Shown one piece after another: positions 1-9,006 of a stretch of 64,000 nucleotides of DNA. A program made the position numbers and the translations under genes. The notes beneath the pieces were generated by a model. It searched no databases, was not told where the DNA came from, and saw only the letters and a program-made list of their open reading frames with translations. Location of the stretch: positions 62,001 to 126,000 of the forward strand of contig JAUJNG010000016.1 in assembly GCA_030448265.1 (NCBI GenBank). The letters run 5' to 3'. Position 1 is the stretch's first letter. The number at the start of each line of letters is the position of its first letter. The DNA comes from Abditibacterium sp. (GTDB taxonomy: Bacteria > Armatimonadota > Abditibacteriia > Abditibacteriales > Abditibacteriaceae).

Positions 1-621
1 CCGCAGCGTCCGAGCTGGAACTATCGCAAAGAAGACGGCGGCGGCATGATGGTCGATATGCTCTGCCACTGGCGCTACGTCCTCGACAACCTGTTCGGAA
101 ATGTCAAAGCGGTTTCGAGTCTGGGCGCGATTCACATTGACAAGCGCATCGACGAAAACGGCCAGCCCTACAGTTGCACCGCCGACGACGCGGCCTACTC
201 GACTTTTGAACTCGAAGGGTCGGACGGCAACCCCATCATCGCGCATTTCAATTCGAGCTGGGCGGTGCGCGTGCGCCGCGACGACCTTCTCACCATTCAG
301 GTGGACGGCACCAAAGGCTCCGCCGTTGCGGGCCTGCGCGACTGCGTGATTCAGCCGCACGGCGGCACGCCGCGCCCGACCTGGAACCCCGATATCCCCA
401 AAGCCTACGATTATTTCGACCAGTGGATGACCATGCCCGAAGGCCTGCCCTTCGATAACGCTTTCAAAGTGCAGTGGGAAATGTTTCTTCAGCACGTCGT
501 CTTCGATAAGCCCTGGCGCTACGGCTTGATGGAAGGTGCCAAAGGCGTGCAACTCGCCGAAGCGGGGCTGCAATCGTGGGAAAAACGCGCCTGGGTGAAT
601 CTGGAGAATTTGGAAGTCTAA
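1..621 (+). CDS. Gfo/Idh/MocA-family oxidoreductase, C-terminal part (5' end outside window)
   Basis: The reading frame is open from base 1 and ends in TAA at 619-621, so only the last 206 residues are present. They contain the GGGMMVDMLCHW stretch and an FGNVKAVS segment typical of the C-terminal beta-sheet domain of Gfo/Idh/MocA dehydrogenases; the N-terminal NAD(P)-binding Rossmann fold lies outside the window. The family oxidises or epimerises sugars and sugar derivatives in the cytoplasm; the substrate cannot be told from this half. It heads a same-strand run with a GH88 hydrolase, an SDR, KDPG aldolase and KDG kinase, so a role in uronate or oligosaccharide catabolism is likely by context. 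A long inverted repeat follows directly downstream. Confidence 0.8.
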   Translation, partial: PQRPSWNYRKEDGGGMMVDMLCHWRYVLDNLFGNVKAVSSLGAIHIDKRIDENGQPYSCTADDAAYSTFELEGSDGNPIIAHFNSSWAVRVRRDDLLTIQVDGTKGSAVAGLRDCVIQPHGGTPRPTWNPDIPKAYDYFDQWMTMPEGLPFDNAFKVQWEMFLQHVVFDKPWRYGLMEGAKGVQLAEAGLQSWEKRAWVNLENLEV

Positions 622-631
622 AGCGTTAATG

Positions 632-742
632 GGACGCTAACTTCGTTCGCTAAGGCAGTCGCTACTTTTTCGCTATTTTCTTTTGAAAAAGTTGTGTCGG
701 CGAAGCCGTAGCGTCCGATGGTAGCGAACGAAGTTAGCGTCC
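632..742. repeat. Long intergenic inverted repeat, family A copy 1
   Basis: Left arm GGACGCTAACTTCGTTCGCT (from 632) is matched by its reverse complement ending at 742, with about 70 bp between the arms that hold further weaker pairing. The same arms recur at 2904-3022. It fills the gap between the oxidoreductase and the GH88 gene. It could act as a terminator or mRNA 3' stabiliser, or be a mobile palindrome; there is no T-tract. Confidence 0.85.
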
Positions 743-763
743 TATTCAAACGAAGAAAAAATC

Positions 764-2013
<1,250 letters not shown>

Positions 2014-2014
<1 letters not shown>

Positions 2015-2120
2015 GCGATATGAAATCGCAGCCAACGAAGTCGTCGGCCTTCGCCGACGTTTGAGCGGTAATTTTGTCGGCGAAGGCCGACATCTTCGTT
2101 GGCTGCGATTTCATATCGCT
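2014..2120. repeat. Long intergenic inverted repeat, family B copy 1
   Basis: Arms of about 27 bp (AGCGATATGAAATCGCAGCC outward) are perfect reverse complements, and a second pair (GTCGGCCTTCGCCGAC and its inverted copy) lies inside. The left arm begins on the last base of the GH88 stop codon; the right arm ends 8 bp before the next start. The inner GCAGCCAACGAA module recurs at 18430-18539 with different outermost arms. Confidence 0.9.
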
Positions 2121-2128
2121 TCAATATC

Positions 2129-2896
2129 ATGGCAACACCAATCTCTTTAGTCACCGGCGCCGGACGCGGCATCGGGCGCGGCATCGCGCTCGAACTGGCG
2201 CGTTTAGGCCATCACATCGTCATCAACTACGCCGGAAACAGTGCCGCCGCCGATGAATGCCTGGAAATGGTGCGCGCGGCGGGCGGCGATGGCATCACCG
2301 TTCAAGCCGACGTGTCTTCGAGCGATGACCGCCATCGATTGGTGCGCGAAACCGTCGAAAAATATGGCCGCATTGATTTGCTGGTCAACAACGCCGGAGT
2401 CGCGCCCAACGTGCGCGCCGATATTCTCGAAGCGGGCGAGGAATCGTTCGACCGGCTCATCGGTATCAACCTCAAAGGCCCCTATTTTCTCACCCAACTC
2501 GTGGCGAATCAGATGATTTCTCAGAATTGGAGAGAATTCGCGCCGCAAATCGTGACAATTTCTTCGATTTCGGCGTATACGGCGTCCACTAATCGCGGCG
2601 ATTACTGCATCGCCAAAGCCGGTCTTGGAATGCTCACCGCGCTGTTCGCGGCGCGTCTGGCGGAATATGGCATCGGCGTCTACGAAATACGTCCTGGCGT
2701 GATCGCCACCGATATGACGGGCGGCGTCAAGGAAAAATACGACAAAATGATCGCCGAGGGCGCCTGGCCCATCAAACGCTGGGGCGAGCCGAGCGACATC
2801 GGACGCGCAGTTGCGGCGATTGCGCGCGGCGATTTTCCCTTTTCCACCGGCGAAGTTTTCAACGTGGACGGCGGTTTCCACTTACGCACGCTTTAA
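2129..2896 (+). CDS. Short-chain dehydrogenase/reductase (FabG/KduD-like)
   Basis: 255 residues, the normal classical SDR size. The start at 2129 ([12 protein letters not shown]) is preferred because an in-frame ATG at 2099 lies inside the inverted repeat. Visible motifs are the GAGRGIG nucleotide-binding turn, NNAG, the catalytic Ser and YCIAK pair, and PGVIATDM. SDRs of this class reduce or oxidise a keto/hydroxyl group with NAD(P)H. Between GH88 and KDPG aldolase/KDG kinase the likely job is the KduD-type step, 2,5-diketo-3-deoxygluconate to KDG, but 3-ketoacyl-ACP reductases look the same at this level. Substrate is inferred only from context. Confidence 0.85.
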   Translation: MATPISLVTGAGRGIGRGIALELARLGHHIVINYAGNSAAADECLEMVRAAGGDGITVQADVSSSDDRHRLVRETVEKYGRIDLLVNNAGVAPNVRADILEAGEESFDRLIGINLKGPYFLTQLVANQMISQNWREFAPQIVTISSISAYTASTNRGDYCIAKAGLGMLTALFAARLAEYGIGVYEIRPGVIATDMTGGVKEKYDKMIAEGAWPIKRWGEPSDIGRAVAAIARGDFPFSTGEVFNVDGGFHLRTL

Positions 2897-2903
2897 TTGG
2901 TAA

Positions 2904-3022
2904 ATAGGACGCTAACTTCGTCCGCTACCTTCGGACGCCATGCCTTCGGCCCTGCAACTTTTTTAGAAAAGAAGTCGCGGAAAAGTAGCGTCCAAAGGTA
3001 GCGAACGAAGTTAGCGTCCTAT
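2904..3022. repeat. Long intergenic inverted repeat, family A copy 2
   Basis: Left arm ATAGGACGCTAACTTCG (2904) pairs with CGAAGTTAGCGTCCTAT ending at 3022. The arms match the copy at 632-742 while the interior differs, so arms and loop evolve separately. It separates the SDR from the aldolase gene on the same strand. Confidence 0.85.
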
Positions 3023-3036
3023 CAGCGAACTTCACT

Positions 3037-3684
3037 ATGATTCCCAAACTCAACATTCTCCAACGCCTCACCTCGACCGGCCTCGTCGCCGTCGTGCGCG
3101 CCGAAAACGCGGAGCAGGCGATTCGCATTTCCGAAGCGACGCTCGCGGGCGGCTGCCCCGCCATTGAGGTGACTTTTACCGTCCCTGGCGCGCATAAAGT
3201 CATTGAAGCTCTCGCCGAGCGTTACAAACCCTCTGAACTCATTCTGGGCGCGGGAACGGTTCTCGACCCCGAAACCGCGCGCATTGCCATTCTCAGCGGC
3301 GCGACTTATGTGGTTTCGCCCTCGCTCAACCTCGAAACGGTGCGTTTGTGCAATCGCTACCAAGTGCCGATCATGCCAGGCGCGATGACGATTCGCGATG
3401 TGATCGAAGCGATGGAAGTGGGCGCCGACATCATCAAACTCTTTCCTGGCGAAGCGTTCGGGCCGAGTTTCATCAAAAGCATCAAAGGCCCGCTTCCCCA
3501 GGCGCCGCTCATGCCAACGGGCGGTGTCGATGTGAGCAACGTGGGCGAGTGGATCGAAGCGGGCGCGGTGGCGGTGGGCGCGGGTTCGAGCTTGATTGGC
3601 GGCGCCAAAAGCGGCGACTACGACAAAATCACGCGCACCGCGCGCGAATTCATCGAAAAAATCGCTGAGGCGAGAGCAAAATAA
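3037..3684 (+). CDS. kdgA: 2-dehydro-3-deoxyphosphogluconate (KDPG) aldolase
   Basis: 215 residues, typical for class I KDPG/KHG aldolases. The Schiff-base lysine is Lys134 in DIIKLFPG and the general base is Glu44 in PAIEVTF; GAGTVLD and PTGGVD phosphate-binding segments are present. It splits 2-keto-3-deoxy-6-phosphogluconate into pyruvate and glyceraldehyde 3-phosphate. The sugar kinase downstream would make its substrate, so the pair completes Entner-Doudoroff-style uronate degradation. The TAA stop is flush with the inverted repeat at 3684. The eda/kdgA naming depends on convention. Confidence 0.92.
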   Translation: MIPKLNILQRLTSTGLVAVVRAENAEQAIRISEATLAGGCPAIEVTFTVPGAHKVIEALAERYKPSELILGAGTVLDPETARIAILSGATYVVSPSLNLETVRLCNRYQVPIMPGAMTIRDVIEAMEVGADIIKLFPGEAFGPSFIKSIKGPLPQAPLMPTGGVDVSNVGEWIEAGAVAVGAGSSLIGGAKSGDYDKITRTAREFIEKIAEARAK

Positions 3685-3776
3685 GCCACAGAGAACACAG
3701 AAGAGTCACAGAGAGACACAGAATTTTAAAAGATTTCTCTGTGTTCATCTGTGTCTTCTCTGTGTTCTCTGTGGCT
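3684..3776. repeat. Long intergenic inverted repeat, family D copy 1
   Basis: AGCCACAGAGAACACAGA at 3684 pairs with TCTGTGTTCTCTGTGGCT ending at 3776. It begins on the final base of the kdgA stop codon. Related arms occur at 33156-33252 and 59127-59217, with a half copy near 34299. Confidence 0.9.
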
Positions 3777-3787
3777 AAAAGGAAACC

Positions 3788-4807
3788 ATGAAAATTGTCA
3801 CTTTCGGCGAGATAATGATGCGTCTGGCGACGCCCCAGCGTTTGCGGTTTTCGCAGGCTTCGCAACTCGAACTCACTTACGGCGGCGGCGAAGCCAACGT
3901 CGCAGTTTCGCTGTGCAACTACGGTCTGGACGCCGCGTTCGTCACCAAACTGCCCAAGAATCCCTTCGGCGAGGGCGCGATTCAAAATTTGCGCGGATTG
4001 GGCGTGGACACCTCGAAAATCGCGCGCGGCGGTGAGCGCATTGGGATTTATTTCCTCGAAACCGGCGCCAGTCAGCGCGCGAGTGTCGTGGTTTATGACC
4101 GCGCCGGAAGCGCAATTTCGGGCGTTAAAGCGGGCGAATTCGATTGGAATTCGATTTTTGACGGCGCGAGTTGGTTTCATTTCACCGGCATCACGCCCGC
4201 GCTCGGCCCCGATGTCGCCGCCGCGACTAAAGAAGCGGCCCGTGCCGCCAAAGAGATGGGACTGACGATTTCGTGCGATCTCAACTATCGCAAAAAATTG
4301 TGGACGCCCGCGCAGGCTCAGGCGACAATGAGCGAGATCATGGAGTTCGTGGACGTGGCGATTGGCAACGAGGAAGACGCCGAAAAAGTGTTCGGCATCA
4401 AAGCGCACGGCACCGATGTTTCGGGCGGGCAAATCGGGCATGCGGGTTACGAACAAGTGGCGCGGGAATTGGCGGGGAAATTTGGGTTTCAAACTGTGGC
4501 GATTACGCTGCGCGAAAGCTACTCGGCGGACAAAAACGGCTGGTCGGCGATGCTTTTACACGAAAATCTCGTTCTCAATTCCCGCAAATACGAATTGCAA
4601 ATCGTGGACAGAGTGGGCGGCGGCGACTCTTTCGCGGGCGGCTTGATTTACGGTCTGGCGACGGGGAAATCGGGCCAGGACGCGCTCGAATTCGCGGTCG
4701 CGGCGTCGTGCCTTAAACATTCGATTGCGGGCGATTTCAACCTCGTTTCGGTTGGCGAAGTCGAGGCGCTGATGGGCGGCGACGGTTCGGGGCGCGTGCA
4801 GCGCTGA
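3788..4807 (+). CDS. kdgK: PfkB-family sugar kinase, probable 2-keto-3-deoxygluconate kinase
   Basis: 339 residues. It begins with KIVTFGEIMMRL and has the GGGEANVAV substrate region near residue 35 and the C-terminal VGGGDSFAGG motif carrying the catalytic Asp, all PfkB hallmarks. It would phosphorylate KDG with ATP to give KDPG, the substrate of the adjacent aldolase. Same-strand position after kdgA supports this; ribokinase-like relatives with other sugars cannot be excluded. A long hairpin lies between its stop and the convergent LysR gene. Confidence 0.87.
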   Translation: MKIVTFGEIMMRLATPQRLRFSQASQLELTYGGGEANVAVSLCNYGLDAAFVTKLPKNPFGEGAIQNLRGLGVDTSKIARGGERIGIYFLETGASQRASVVVYDRAGSAISGVKAGEFDWNSIFDGASWFHFTGITPALGPDVAAATKEAARAAKEMGLTISCDLNYRKKLWTPAQAQATMSEIMEFVDVAIGNEEDAEKVFGIKAHGTDVSGGQIGHAGYEQVARELAGKFGFQTVAITLRESYSADKNGWSAMLLHENLVLNSRKYELQIVDRVGGGDSFAGGLIYGLATGKSGQDALEFAVAASCLKHSIAGDFNLVSVGEVEALMGGDGSGRVQR

Positions 4808-4811
4808 AGGT

Positions 4812-4910
4812 TTCAACACAAAGAACACCAAGGAAAAACACAAAGAACCACGAAGATTTTTATTTTCTTCGTGGTTCTTTGTGTTTTTCCTTGGTGTTCT
4901 TTGTGTTGAA
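4812..4910. repeat. Long intergenic inverted repeat, family F copy 1
   Basis: TTCAACACAAAGAACACC at 4812 pairs with its reverse complement ending at 4910; the arms are almost perfect over more than 40 bp. It lies between the convergent kdgK and lysR-type genes and ends 5 bp from the latter's stop, so it could terminate both. Confidence 0.9.
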
Positions 4911-4915
4911 TTCGT

Positions 4916-5818
4916 CTATTCCGGTTTCAAAAGCCCGCCGACCACGCCGTTGAGATGCGCCACGAACGCGCGCAAGGCGGGGTTTTCCTCGCGGCCTTTG
5001 CGCCGCAAAAGTGCGATGGTGCGATGCGGGCGCGGGTTGGTGAGCGCGACGGCGTGCCAGCCGCTCGAATGGGCCTGTTCGTGTTGCAGTTGCAGCATGG
5101 GCGCGGGCAGAATCGCGGGCAAAGCGGCGGCAGTCGCGGCGCGCAAAACGGCTTCCGCCGAAGGGAATTCGGCCAAAACTTTCAGTTCGATACCGGCGCG
5201 GCCCGCGCCATCGTTCAAAAGCGCGCGTAGCGCCGACGCCTCCGACACGCAAAACACGCCCACGCCATCGAGTTCGGCCAATCGAGCGCGCCGCGCGTTC
5301 GACAAACGATGATTGGGCGGCGCCCACAGCACCAGATCTTCATCGAAAAGCGGCTCGGCCACGACGGACGCGGCGGGAAGCGCGCCAATGGCCAGATCGA
5401 GTTCAGCGCGCGCCACAGCCCATTGCAACTCCAGCGCGGGCAGCGTTTCGACACTGATTTGCATCCGCGATTCGCTCACCGCGCGCGCCACGACTTCGGG
5501 CAGCAAATAATCGCCCGTCGTTTCCAGCGCCCCAACGCGCAGCGATTCGCCTGGCACCGCCTCCGATTCGCCCAGCGCCATCACCGCCGCTTCCATTTCG
5601 TGCAGCGCGCGCTCGGCGTAGGGCCGGAATTTTTCGCCCGCGCCGGTTAATTGCACGCCGCCCGAACCTCGGTGAAACAAAGGCGCGCCGAGTTCTTCTT
5701 CCAATTGCTTGATTTGCTGGCTTAAAGTCGGCTGCGAAACCCACAGTTTTTGCGCCGCCTTGGTGAAATGCGCGGCGTCGGCGACGGCCAGAAAATAACG
5801 CAGGTGACGAAGTTCCAT
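4916..5818 (-). CDS. LysR-family transcriptional regulator
   Basis: 300 residues. The N-terminal winged helix-turn-helix (MELRHLRYFLAVADAAHFTKAA followed by VSQPTLSQQIKQLEEELG) is unmistakable; the remainder is a periplasmic-binding-protein-like effector domain. It is transcribed away from two ferredoxin genes, and two dyads in the shared upstream region fit LysR boxes. By family habit it probably represses itself and controls the divergent ferredoxins. The effector is unknown. Its 3' end faces kdgK across a hairpin. Confidence 0.92.
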   Translation of the reverse strand: MELRHLRYFLAVADAAHFTKAAQKLWVSQPTLSQQIKQLEEELGAPLFHRGSGGVQLTGAGEKFRPYAERALHEMEAAVMALGESEAVPGESLRVGALETTGDYLLPEVVARAVSESRMQISVETLPALELQWAVARAELDLAIGALPAASVVAEPLFDEDLVLWAPPNHRLSNARRARLAELDGVGVFCVSEASALRALLNDGAGRAGIELKVLAEFPSAEAVLRAATAAALPAILPAPMLQLQHEQAHSSGWHAVALTNPRPHRTIALLRRKGREENPALRAFVAHLNGVVGGLLKPE

Positions 5819-5885
5819 GTCTCAAATTATACGCGCGCCTTTGGCCGCGTCCGGCGCTGGGGCCATTGGTTTTTCCGATGCGCCC

Positions 5886-5927
5886 CATTGAAAGCCGCTC
5901 AATGGTTCCGATTGAGCGCGCCTCAAT
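5886..5927. promoter_or_regulatory. Two dyads, candidate LysR-type operator
   Basis: CATTGA-N7-TCAATG (5886-5904) and ATTGAG-N5-CTCAAT (5911-5927) lie between the divergent LysR gene and the first ferredoxin. Both carry the T-N11-A spacing or similar half-sites expected of LysR boxes. The assignment is by position and symmetry only. Confidence 0.5.
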
Positions 5928-5998
5928 CGCTTTCATCGAAACAAACGCTTGGACGCGGCAGGTTCTCTGGCCTTAATCTCAATGCAGGAGGAAAAATT

Positions 5999-6238
5999 AT
6001 GGCCTATGTCATTGCCGAGCCTTGTATCGGCGTCAAAGACAAAGCGTGTGTTGATGTTTGCCCGATGGACTGCATTCACGGCGGCGAAGACAACACGCAG
6101 ATGTTCATCAATCCCAACGAATGCACGTCGTGTGGTGCCTGCGAAATCGAGTGCCCCGTTGCCGCGATTTACGATGAATACGAAGTGCCGGAGAAATGGC
6201 GCCATTACATCAAACTCAATGCGGCGCATTTCGATTGA
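5999..6238 (+). CDS. Ferredoxin, 7Fe/8Fe type (copy 1)
   Basis: 79 residues starting MAYVIAEPCIG after a strong AGGAGG ribosome site at about 5986. Cysteines are arranged as C9...C17-x3-C21 followed by C41-x2-C44-x2-C47-x3-C51, consistent with one complete 4Fe-4S motif plus a 3Fe or second 4Fe cluster as in FdxA-type ferredoxins. It is a small soluble electron carrier. A close paralogue follows 110 bp downstream; about two thirds of positions look identical by eye. Control by the divergent LysR regulator is likely from the promoter layout. Confidence 0.9.
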   Translation: MAYVIAEPCIGVKDKACVDVCPMDCIHGGEDNTQMFINPNECTSCGACEIECPVAAIYDEYEVPEKWRHYIKLNAAHFD

Positions 6239-6347
6239 TATTGAGTTTCTCAATGGCGCTCATAGCGAATAAGTTTTGGACGAAACACGCCATTGGTCCT
6301 TAAATTGAAAGAGGAGTCGAAACAGCGACCCTGAAAAGGAGAAAATC

Positions 6348-6590
6348 ATGGCTTATATCATTGCCGAACCGTGTATTGGAGTGAAAGACAAAGCGTGCGT
6401 CGAGGTGTGCCCCGTGGACTGCATTCACGGCGACGACGACAGCCCACAGATGTATATCAACCCCGACGAGTGCATCTCGTGTGGCGCCTGCGAGCCGGAA
6501 TGTCCGGTCGAGGCGATTTACGACGATTCGGCGCTGCCCTCGGAATGGAAGAATTACATTCCCATCAACGCCGATTTCTTCAACAAATAA
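6348..6590 (+). CDS. Ferredoxin, 7Fe/8Fe type (copy 2)
   Basis: 80 residues, start MAYIIAEPCIG behind AAAAGGAGA. It has the same cysteine layout as the upstream copy (CVEVCPVDC and CISCGACEPEC segments). The N-terminal two thirds are nearly identical to copy 1 while the last 20 residues diverge, suggesting a tandem duplication with specialisation of the partner-binding tail. A textbook terminator follows. The intergenic segment between the copies has its own CAATGGCG/CGCCATTG dyad, so it may have a separate promoter. Confidence 0.9.
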   Translation: MAYIIAEPCIGVKDKACVEVCPVDCIHGDDDSPQMYINPDECISCGACEPECPVEAIYDDSALPSEWKNYIPINADFFNK

Positions 6591-6610
6591 ATCATTAACG
6601 CACCTCAAAA

Positions 6611-6646
6611 GCCCCGCGAAAACGTTTTCGCGGGGCTTTTAGTTTT
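6611..6646 (+). terminator. Rho-independent terminator after ferredoxins
   Basis: AGCCCCGCGAAAACG pairs with CGTTTTCGCGGGGCT and is followed by TTTAGTTTT. Compact GC stem plus T-rich tail, unlike the long inverted repeats elsewhere. Confidence 0.85.
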
Positions 6647-6687
6647 GGCGGGAACATTTATTGAAACGGCAAGGTCGAGAGAAAACC

Positions 6688-7278
6688 ATGAAATTCAATT
6701 GCATGCAAAATCTCAAAACTCGATGGTTGCTGTGCGCGCTTTTTCTGTGTGGCGGGAGTGCCATCGCTCAACCTGCGACGGCTAAAGCGGAGGCAAGGCA
6801 AAATTCCACCCTGCAACACGGTTTTTTCTCGCCTCACAGCTATCGCGTGCAAAGCGATCTCGACGCGGCGCTTTTGCTTACTCCCGAACAGAAAAAACAG
6901 ATGCAAGTGGCTTACGCCGAAGTGATAACGCCGATTCTCGCCGAGCAGTCAAAGCACCGTAGGGAAGAAAGACAACGCGGCATCAAACCGACCGCCGAGG
7001 AGCGAAAACTCGCCATGATAAGCCTGGCGCAGGAAATAGTGCGAGGCATTCGTGAGGTGCGCGCGCGTTATGCGCTTCTTCTCACCCCAGTGCAAAAGGT
7101 GCTGGTTGCAAAGGTAGATGCCGCCGTCGAAGCAGTGGCGAAAGAAGTTGGCGCGCCTTACGACGTGAAACTTCGAAGCGCGCGAGGGGGCGAAAGGGAT
7201 GTTTTGATACGGGAGCGCGATGAGAAAATCAAAACCGTGGCCGCGCCCCGCCTCAAGGCGATTTTAGAAGAAAAATGA
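6688..7278 (+). CDS. Secreted protein of unknown function, Spy/LTXXQ-like
   Basis: 196 residues from the ATG at 6688. The N-terminus has a basic start, a hydrophobic core (WLLCALFLCGGSAIA) and an AxA-type cleavage site, so it is probably exported. The mature part is helical and charged, with two LTPEQKK/LTPVQK segments around residues 70 and 130 reminiscent of the LTxxQ repeats of Spy/CpxP periplasmic chaperone-like proteins. I do not recognise a specific family. An upstream in-frame ATG at 6661 is less likely because it would put nine polar residues before the signal sequence. Confidence 0.6.
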   Translation: MKFNCMQNLKTRWLLCALFLCGGSAIAQPATAKAEARQNSTLQHGFFSPHSYRVQSDLDAALLLTPEQKKQMQVAYAEVITPILAEQSKHRREERQRGIKPTAEERKLAMISLAQEIVRGIREVRARYALLLTPVQKVLVAKVDAAVEAVAKEVGAPYDVKLRSARGGERDVLIRERDEKIKTVAAPRLKAILEEK

Positions 7279-7329
7279 CTTACGCATTTGGGAGCAACTT
7301 CGCGCCGCCTCAGAGGTCTTAACCCGCCG

Positions 7330-8181
7330 ATGACGACTTCCCGCCACTTTTCCACCGCCGCTTTTGGGCTTTTGACGACCCTGGGCGCCCTCGCCGCGCC
7401 GAGTTTCGCCGCGCCGACTGCGGTTTCGCCCACTTCCATCGGGTTTTCGGGCGCTTTGCCCGATTTCAAAGGCGTGAACGTCGAAACGCGCCACGTTTAC
7501 GACTACACCTTCTCGACCGCGCCCACCGATTGGAAAATTGCATCGGGCGTGTGGGAGATGACCAACCGGTGGAGCTGTTCGCCTGGCTGGAGCTGGTTCG
7601 GCGGGCGCAGTGATGAAGTCGCGGCCATCTGGAACAAGCGCAAACTCTCCGGCGACCAGTCGGCGCAGGTTTATTTCGCCTTTAAAATGGGCATGTCGGG
7701 CGTGGCGTCGTGGCCCGAATATCCCGCCGATGCCGCCGTCACCATTTGCGGCGACGGCAAAAGTTTGGCGACCGGCTACACCTTTATCGCTGGCGCCGAT
7801 GACAACACGCGCTCGATTTTGATGAAAAACGGGCAAATCGTGGCGAGTTCGAGCGCGCCCGAAGCGGTTTTGCCACGCCTCACCGACGGGCGGCCTGGCA
7901 ACGAGGAGATGCACCGGCGCTGGTGGTTCGCGCGCGTCGATAAAGTCGGCGGCAAGATTTCCTGCTATCTCGACGACAAACTGGTGCTCTCTTACGACGA
8001 TCCCGCTCCCCTTGCGGGCGGCCAGACCGCGCTGTGGACTTACAACAACGGCCTCATGCTGGCGCGCGTGCAGCTTTATTATCAGAACGAAATTCGGCCC
8101 GTTTATGTGAAAACGGCTCCCGCCGCGCCGGTGGCTGGCGACAAAGTGAAACTGGCGCGGCGCGAAATCGAAACGCGGTAA
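7330..8181 (+). CDS. Secreted beta-sandwich protein of unknown function
   Basis: 283 residues from 7330 with a signal peptide ending near APSFAAP. The mature protein has repeated aromatic beta-strand segments (TDWKIASGVWEMTNRW, WWFARVDKVGGKISCYLDDK, QTALWTYNNG) like the LamG/DUF1080-type concanavalin folds found on carbohydrate-active proteins. No catalytic residues are identifiable. It could bind polysaccharide or help GH enzymes; this is inference from fold appearance only. The next gene starts past a perfect GC hairpin. Confidence 0.55.
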   Translation: MTTSRHFSTAAFGLLTTLGALAAPSFAAPTAVSPTSIGFSGALPDFKGVNVETRHVYDYTFSTAPTDWKIASGVWEMTNRWSCSPGWSWFGGRSDEVAAIWNKRKLSGDQSAQVYFAFKMGMSGVASWPEYPADAAVTICGDGKSLATGYTFIAGADDNTRSILMKNGQIVASSSAPEAVLPRLTDGRPGNEEMHRRWWFARVDKVGGKISCYLDDKLVLSYDDPAPLAGGQTALWTYNNGLMLARVQLYYQNEIRPVYVKTAPAAPVAGDKVKLARREIETR

Positions 8182-8202
8182 AATAGTTGAGGCAATTGCA
8201 GC

Positions 8203-8231
8203 AGGCCACCGTTTCCGAAACGGTGGCCTGT
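8203..8231 (+). terminator. Perfect GC hairpin upstream of purN
   Basis: CAGGCCACCGTTT pairs with AAACGGTGGCCTG around a 3-nt loop. It is terminator-shaped but followed by TGGTGCG rather than a T-tract, so termination may be weak or it may instead be an mRNA 5' structure of purN. Confidence 0.55.
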
Positions 8232-8286
8232 GGTGCGTTTTCGACACATCTCTGCGAGGCCCATTTCTGATTACAAAGCATCCATC

Positions 8287-8922
8287 GTGTCAAATTCCCG
8301 CCGTATCGGCGTTTTAGTTTCGGGCCAGTCCAGGGGCACGAATTTCCAGGCCATTTTAGATTCCATCGCTGGAGATAACCTCCACGCGCGAGTCGCGCTT
8401 TTAATTGCGACCTCGGAAAATCACGGCGCCGTCGCCCGCGCCCGTGACGCCCACATCAAAACCCTGATTCTGCCGCCCGATGGCCTCGAACGCGAAGAGT
8501 GGGATCACCGCGTCGCCGACGCGCTTTACGAAGAAGGCGTTTCGGTCGTGGTTCTCGCCGGCTATTTGCGCTACGTTACCCATGTTCTGCTCGAAGCCTT
8601 TCCGCGCCGCGTTTTGAACGTGCATCCTTCGCTGCTTCCGGCGTTTGGCGGGCAGGGGATGTTCGGGACGCGCGTGCATCGCGCGGTTCTGGAACACGGC
8701 TGCAAAGTGTCGGGCTGCACCGTTCATCTGGTCGATGAGCGCTACGACACCGGCCCGATTCTGGCGCAGGCGTGCGTGCCAGTGGATGACGACGACACGC
8801 CCGACAGCCTCGCTATGCGGGTGCAAAACGAGGAACACCGGCTTTATCCGCAGTGCATCGAGTGGGTTTTGCACGATCAAGTCCGCATCGAAGGCCGGCG
8901 GGTGCGGAAAAACAATTTATAG
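8287..8922 (+). CDS. purN: Phosphoribosylglycinamide formyltransferase
   Basis: 211 residues if started at GTG 8287 (SNSRRIGVLVSGQSRGTNF); an in-frame GTG at 8230 lies inside the preceding hairpin and is less likely. The GxGGTNxQ-like N-terminal loop and the catalytic NVHPSLLPAF segment (Asn and His) plus the VDERYDTGPILAQ Asp loop identify PurN. It transfers formyl from 10-formyl-THF to GAR in step three of purine synthesis. purH follows after an inverted repeat, forming a small purine pair. The TAG stop lies in the repeat arm. Confidence 0.92.
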   Translation: MSNSRRIGVLVSGQSRGTNFQAILDSIAGDNLHARVALLIATSENHGAVARARDAHIKTLILPPDGLEREEWDHRVADALYEEGVSVVVLAGYLRYVTHVLLEAFPRRVLNVHPSLLPAFGGQGMFGTRVHRAVLEHGCKVSGCTVHLVDERYDTGPILAQACVPVDDDDTPDSLAMRVQNEEHRLYPQCIEWVLHDQVRIEGRRVRKNNL

Positions 8923-8997
8923 CCACAAAAGACACAAAAACCACAAAATTTGGGCTATCGAAGCTGCCTTTCTGTGTTTTTGTGTCTTTTGTGGCTA
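8920..8997. repeat. Long intergenic inverted repeat, family E copy 1
   Basis: TAGCCACAAAAGACACAAAA (8920) pairs with TTTTGTGTCTTTTGTGGCTA ending 8997; the purN stop codon is the first three bases. A near-identical element is at 16241-16318. Confidence 0.9.
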
Positions 8998-9006
8998 TTC
9001 TTTTAA

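Noticed and set aside
3596..3778. Open frame with a Cys/Leu/Val-rich tail in the repeat after kdgA
   Set aside because: It is a translation of the inverted-repeat arm (CTGTGTTCTCTGTGG) and of the kdgA shadow frame. Similar pseudo-peptides appear at every family D and E copy.
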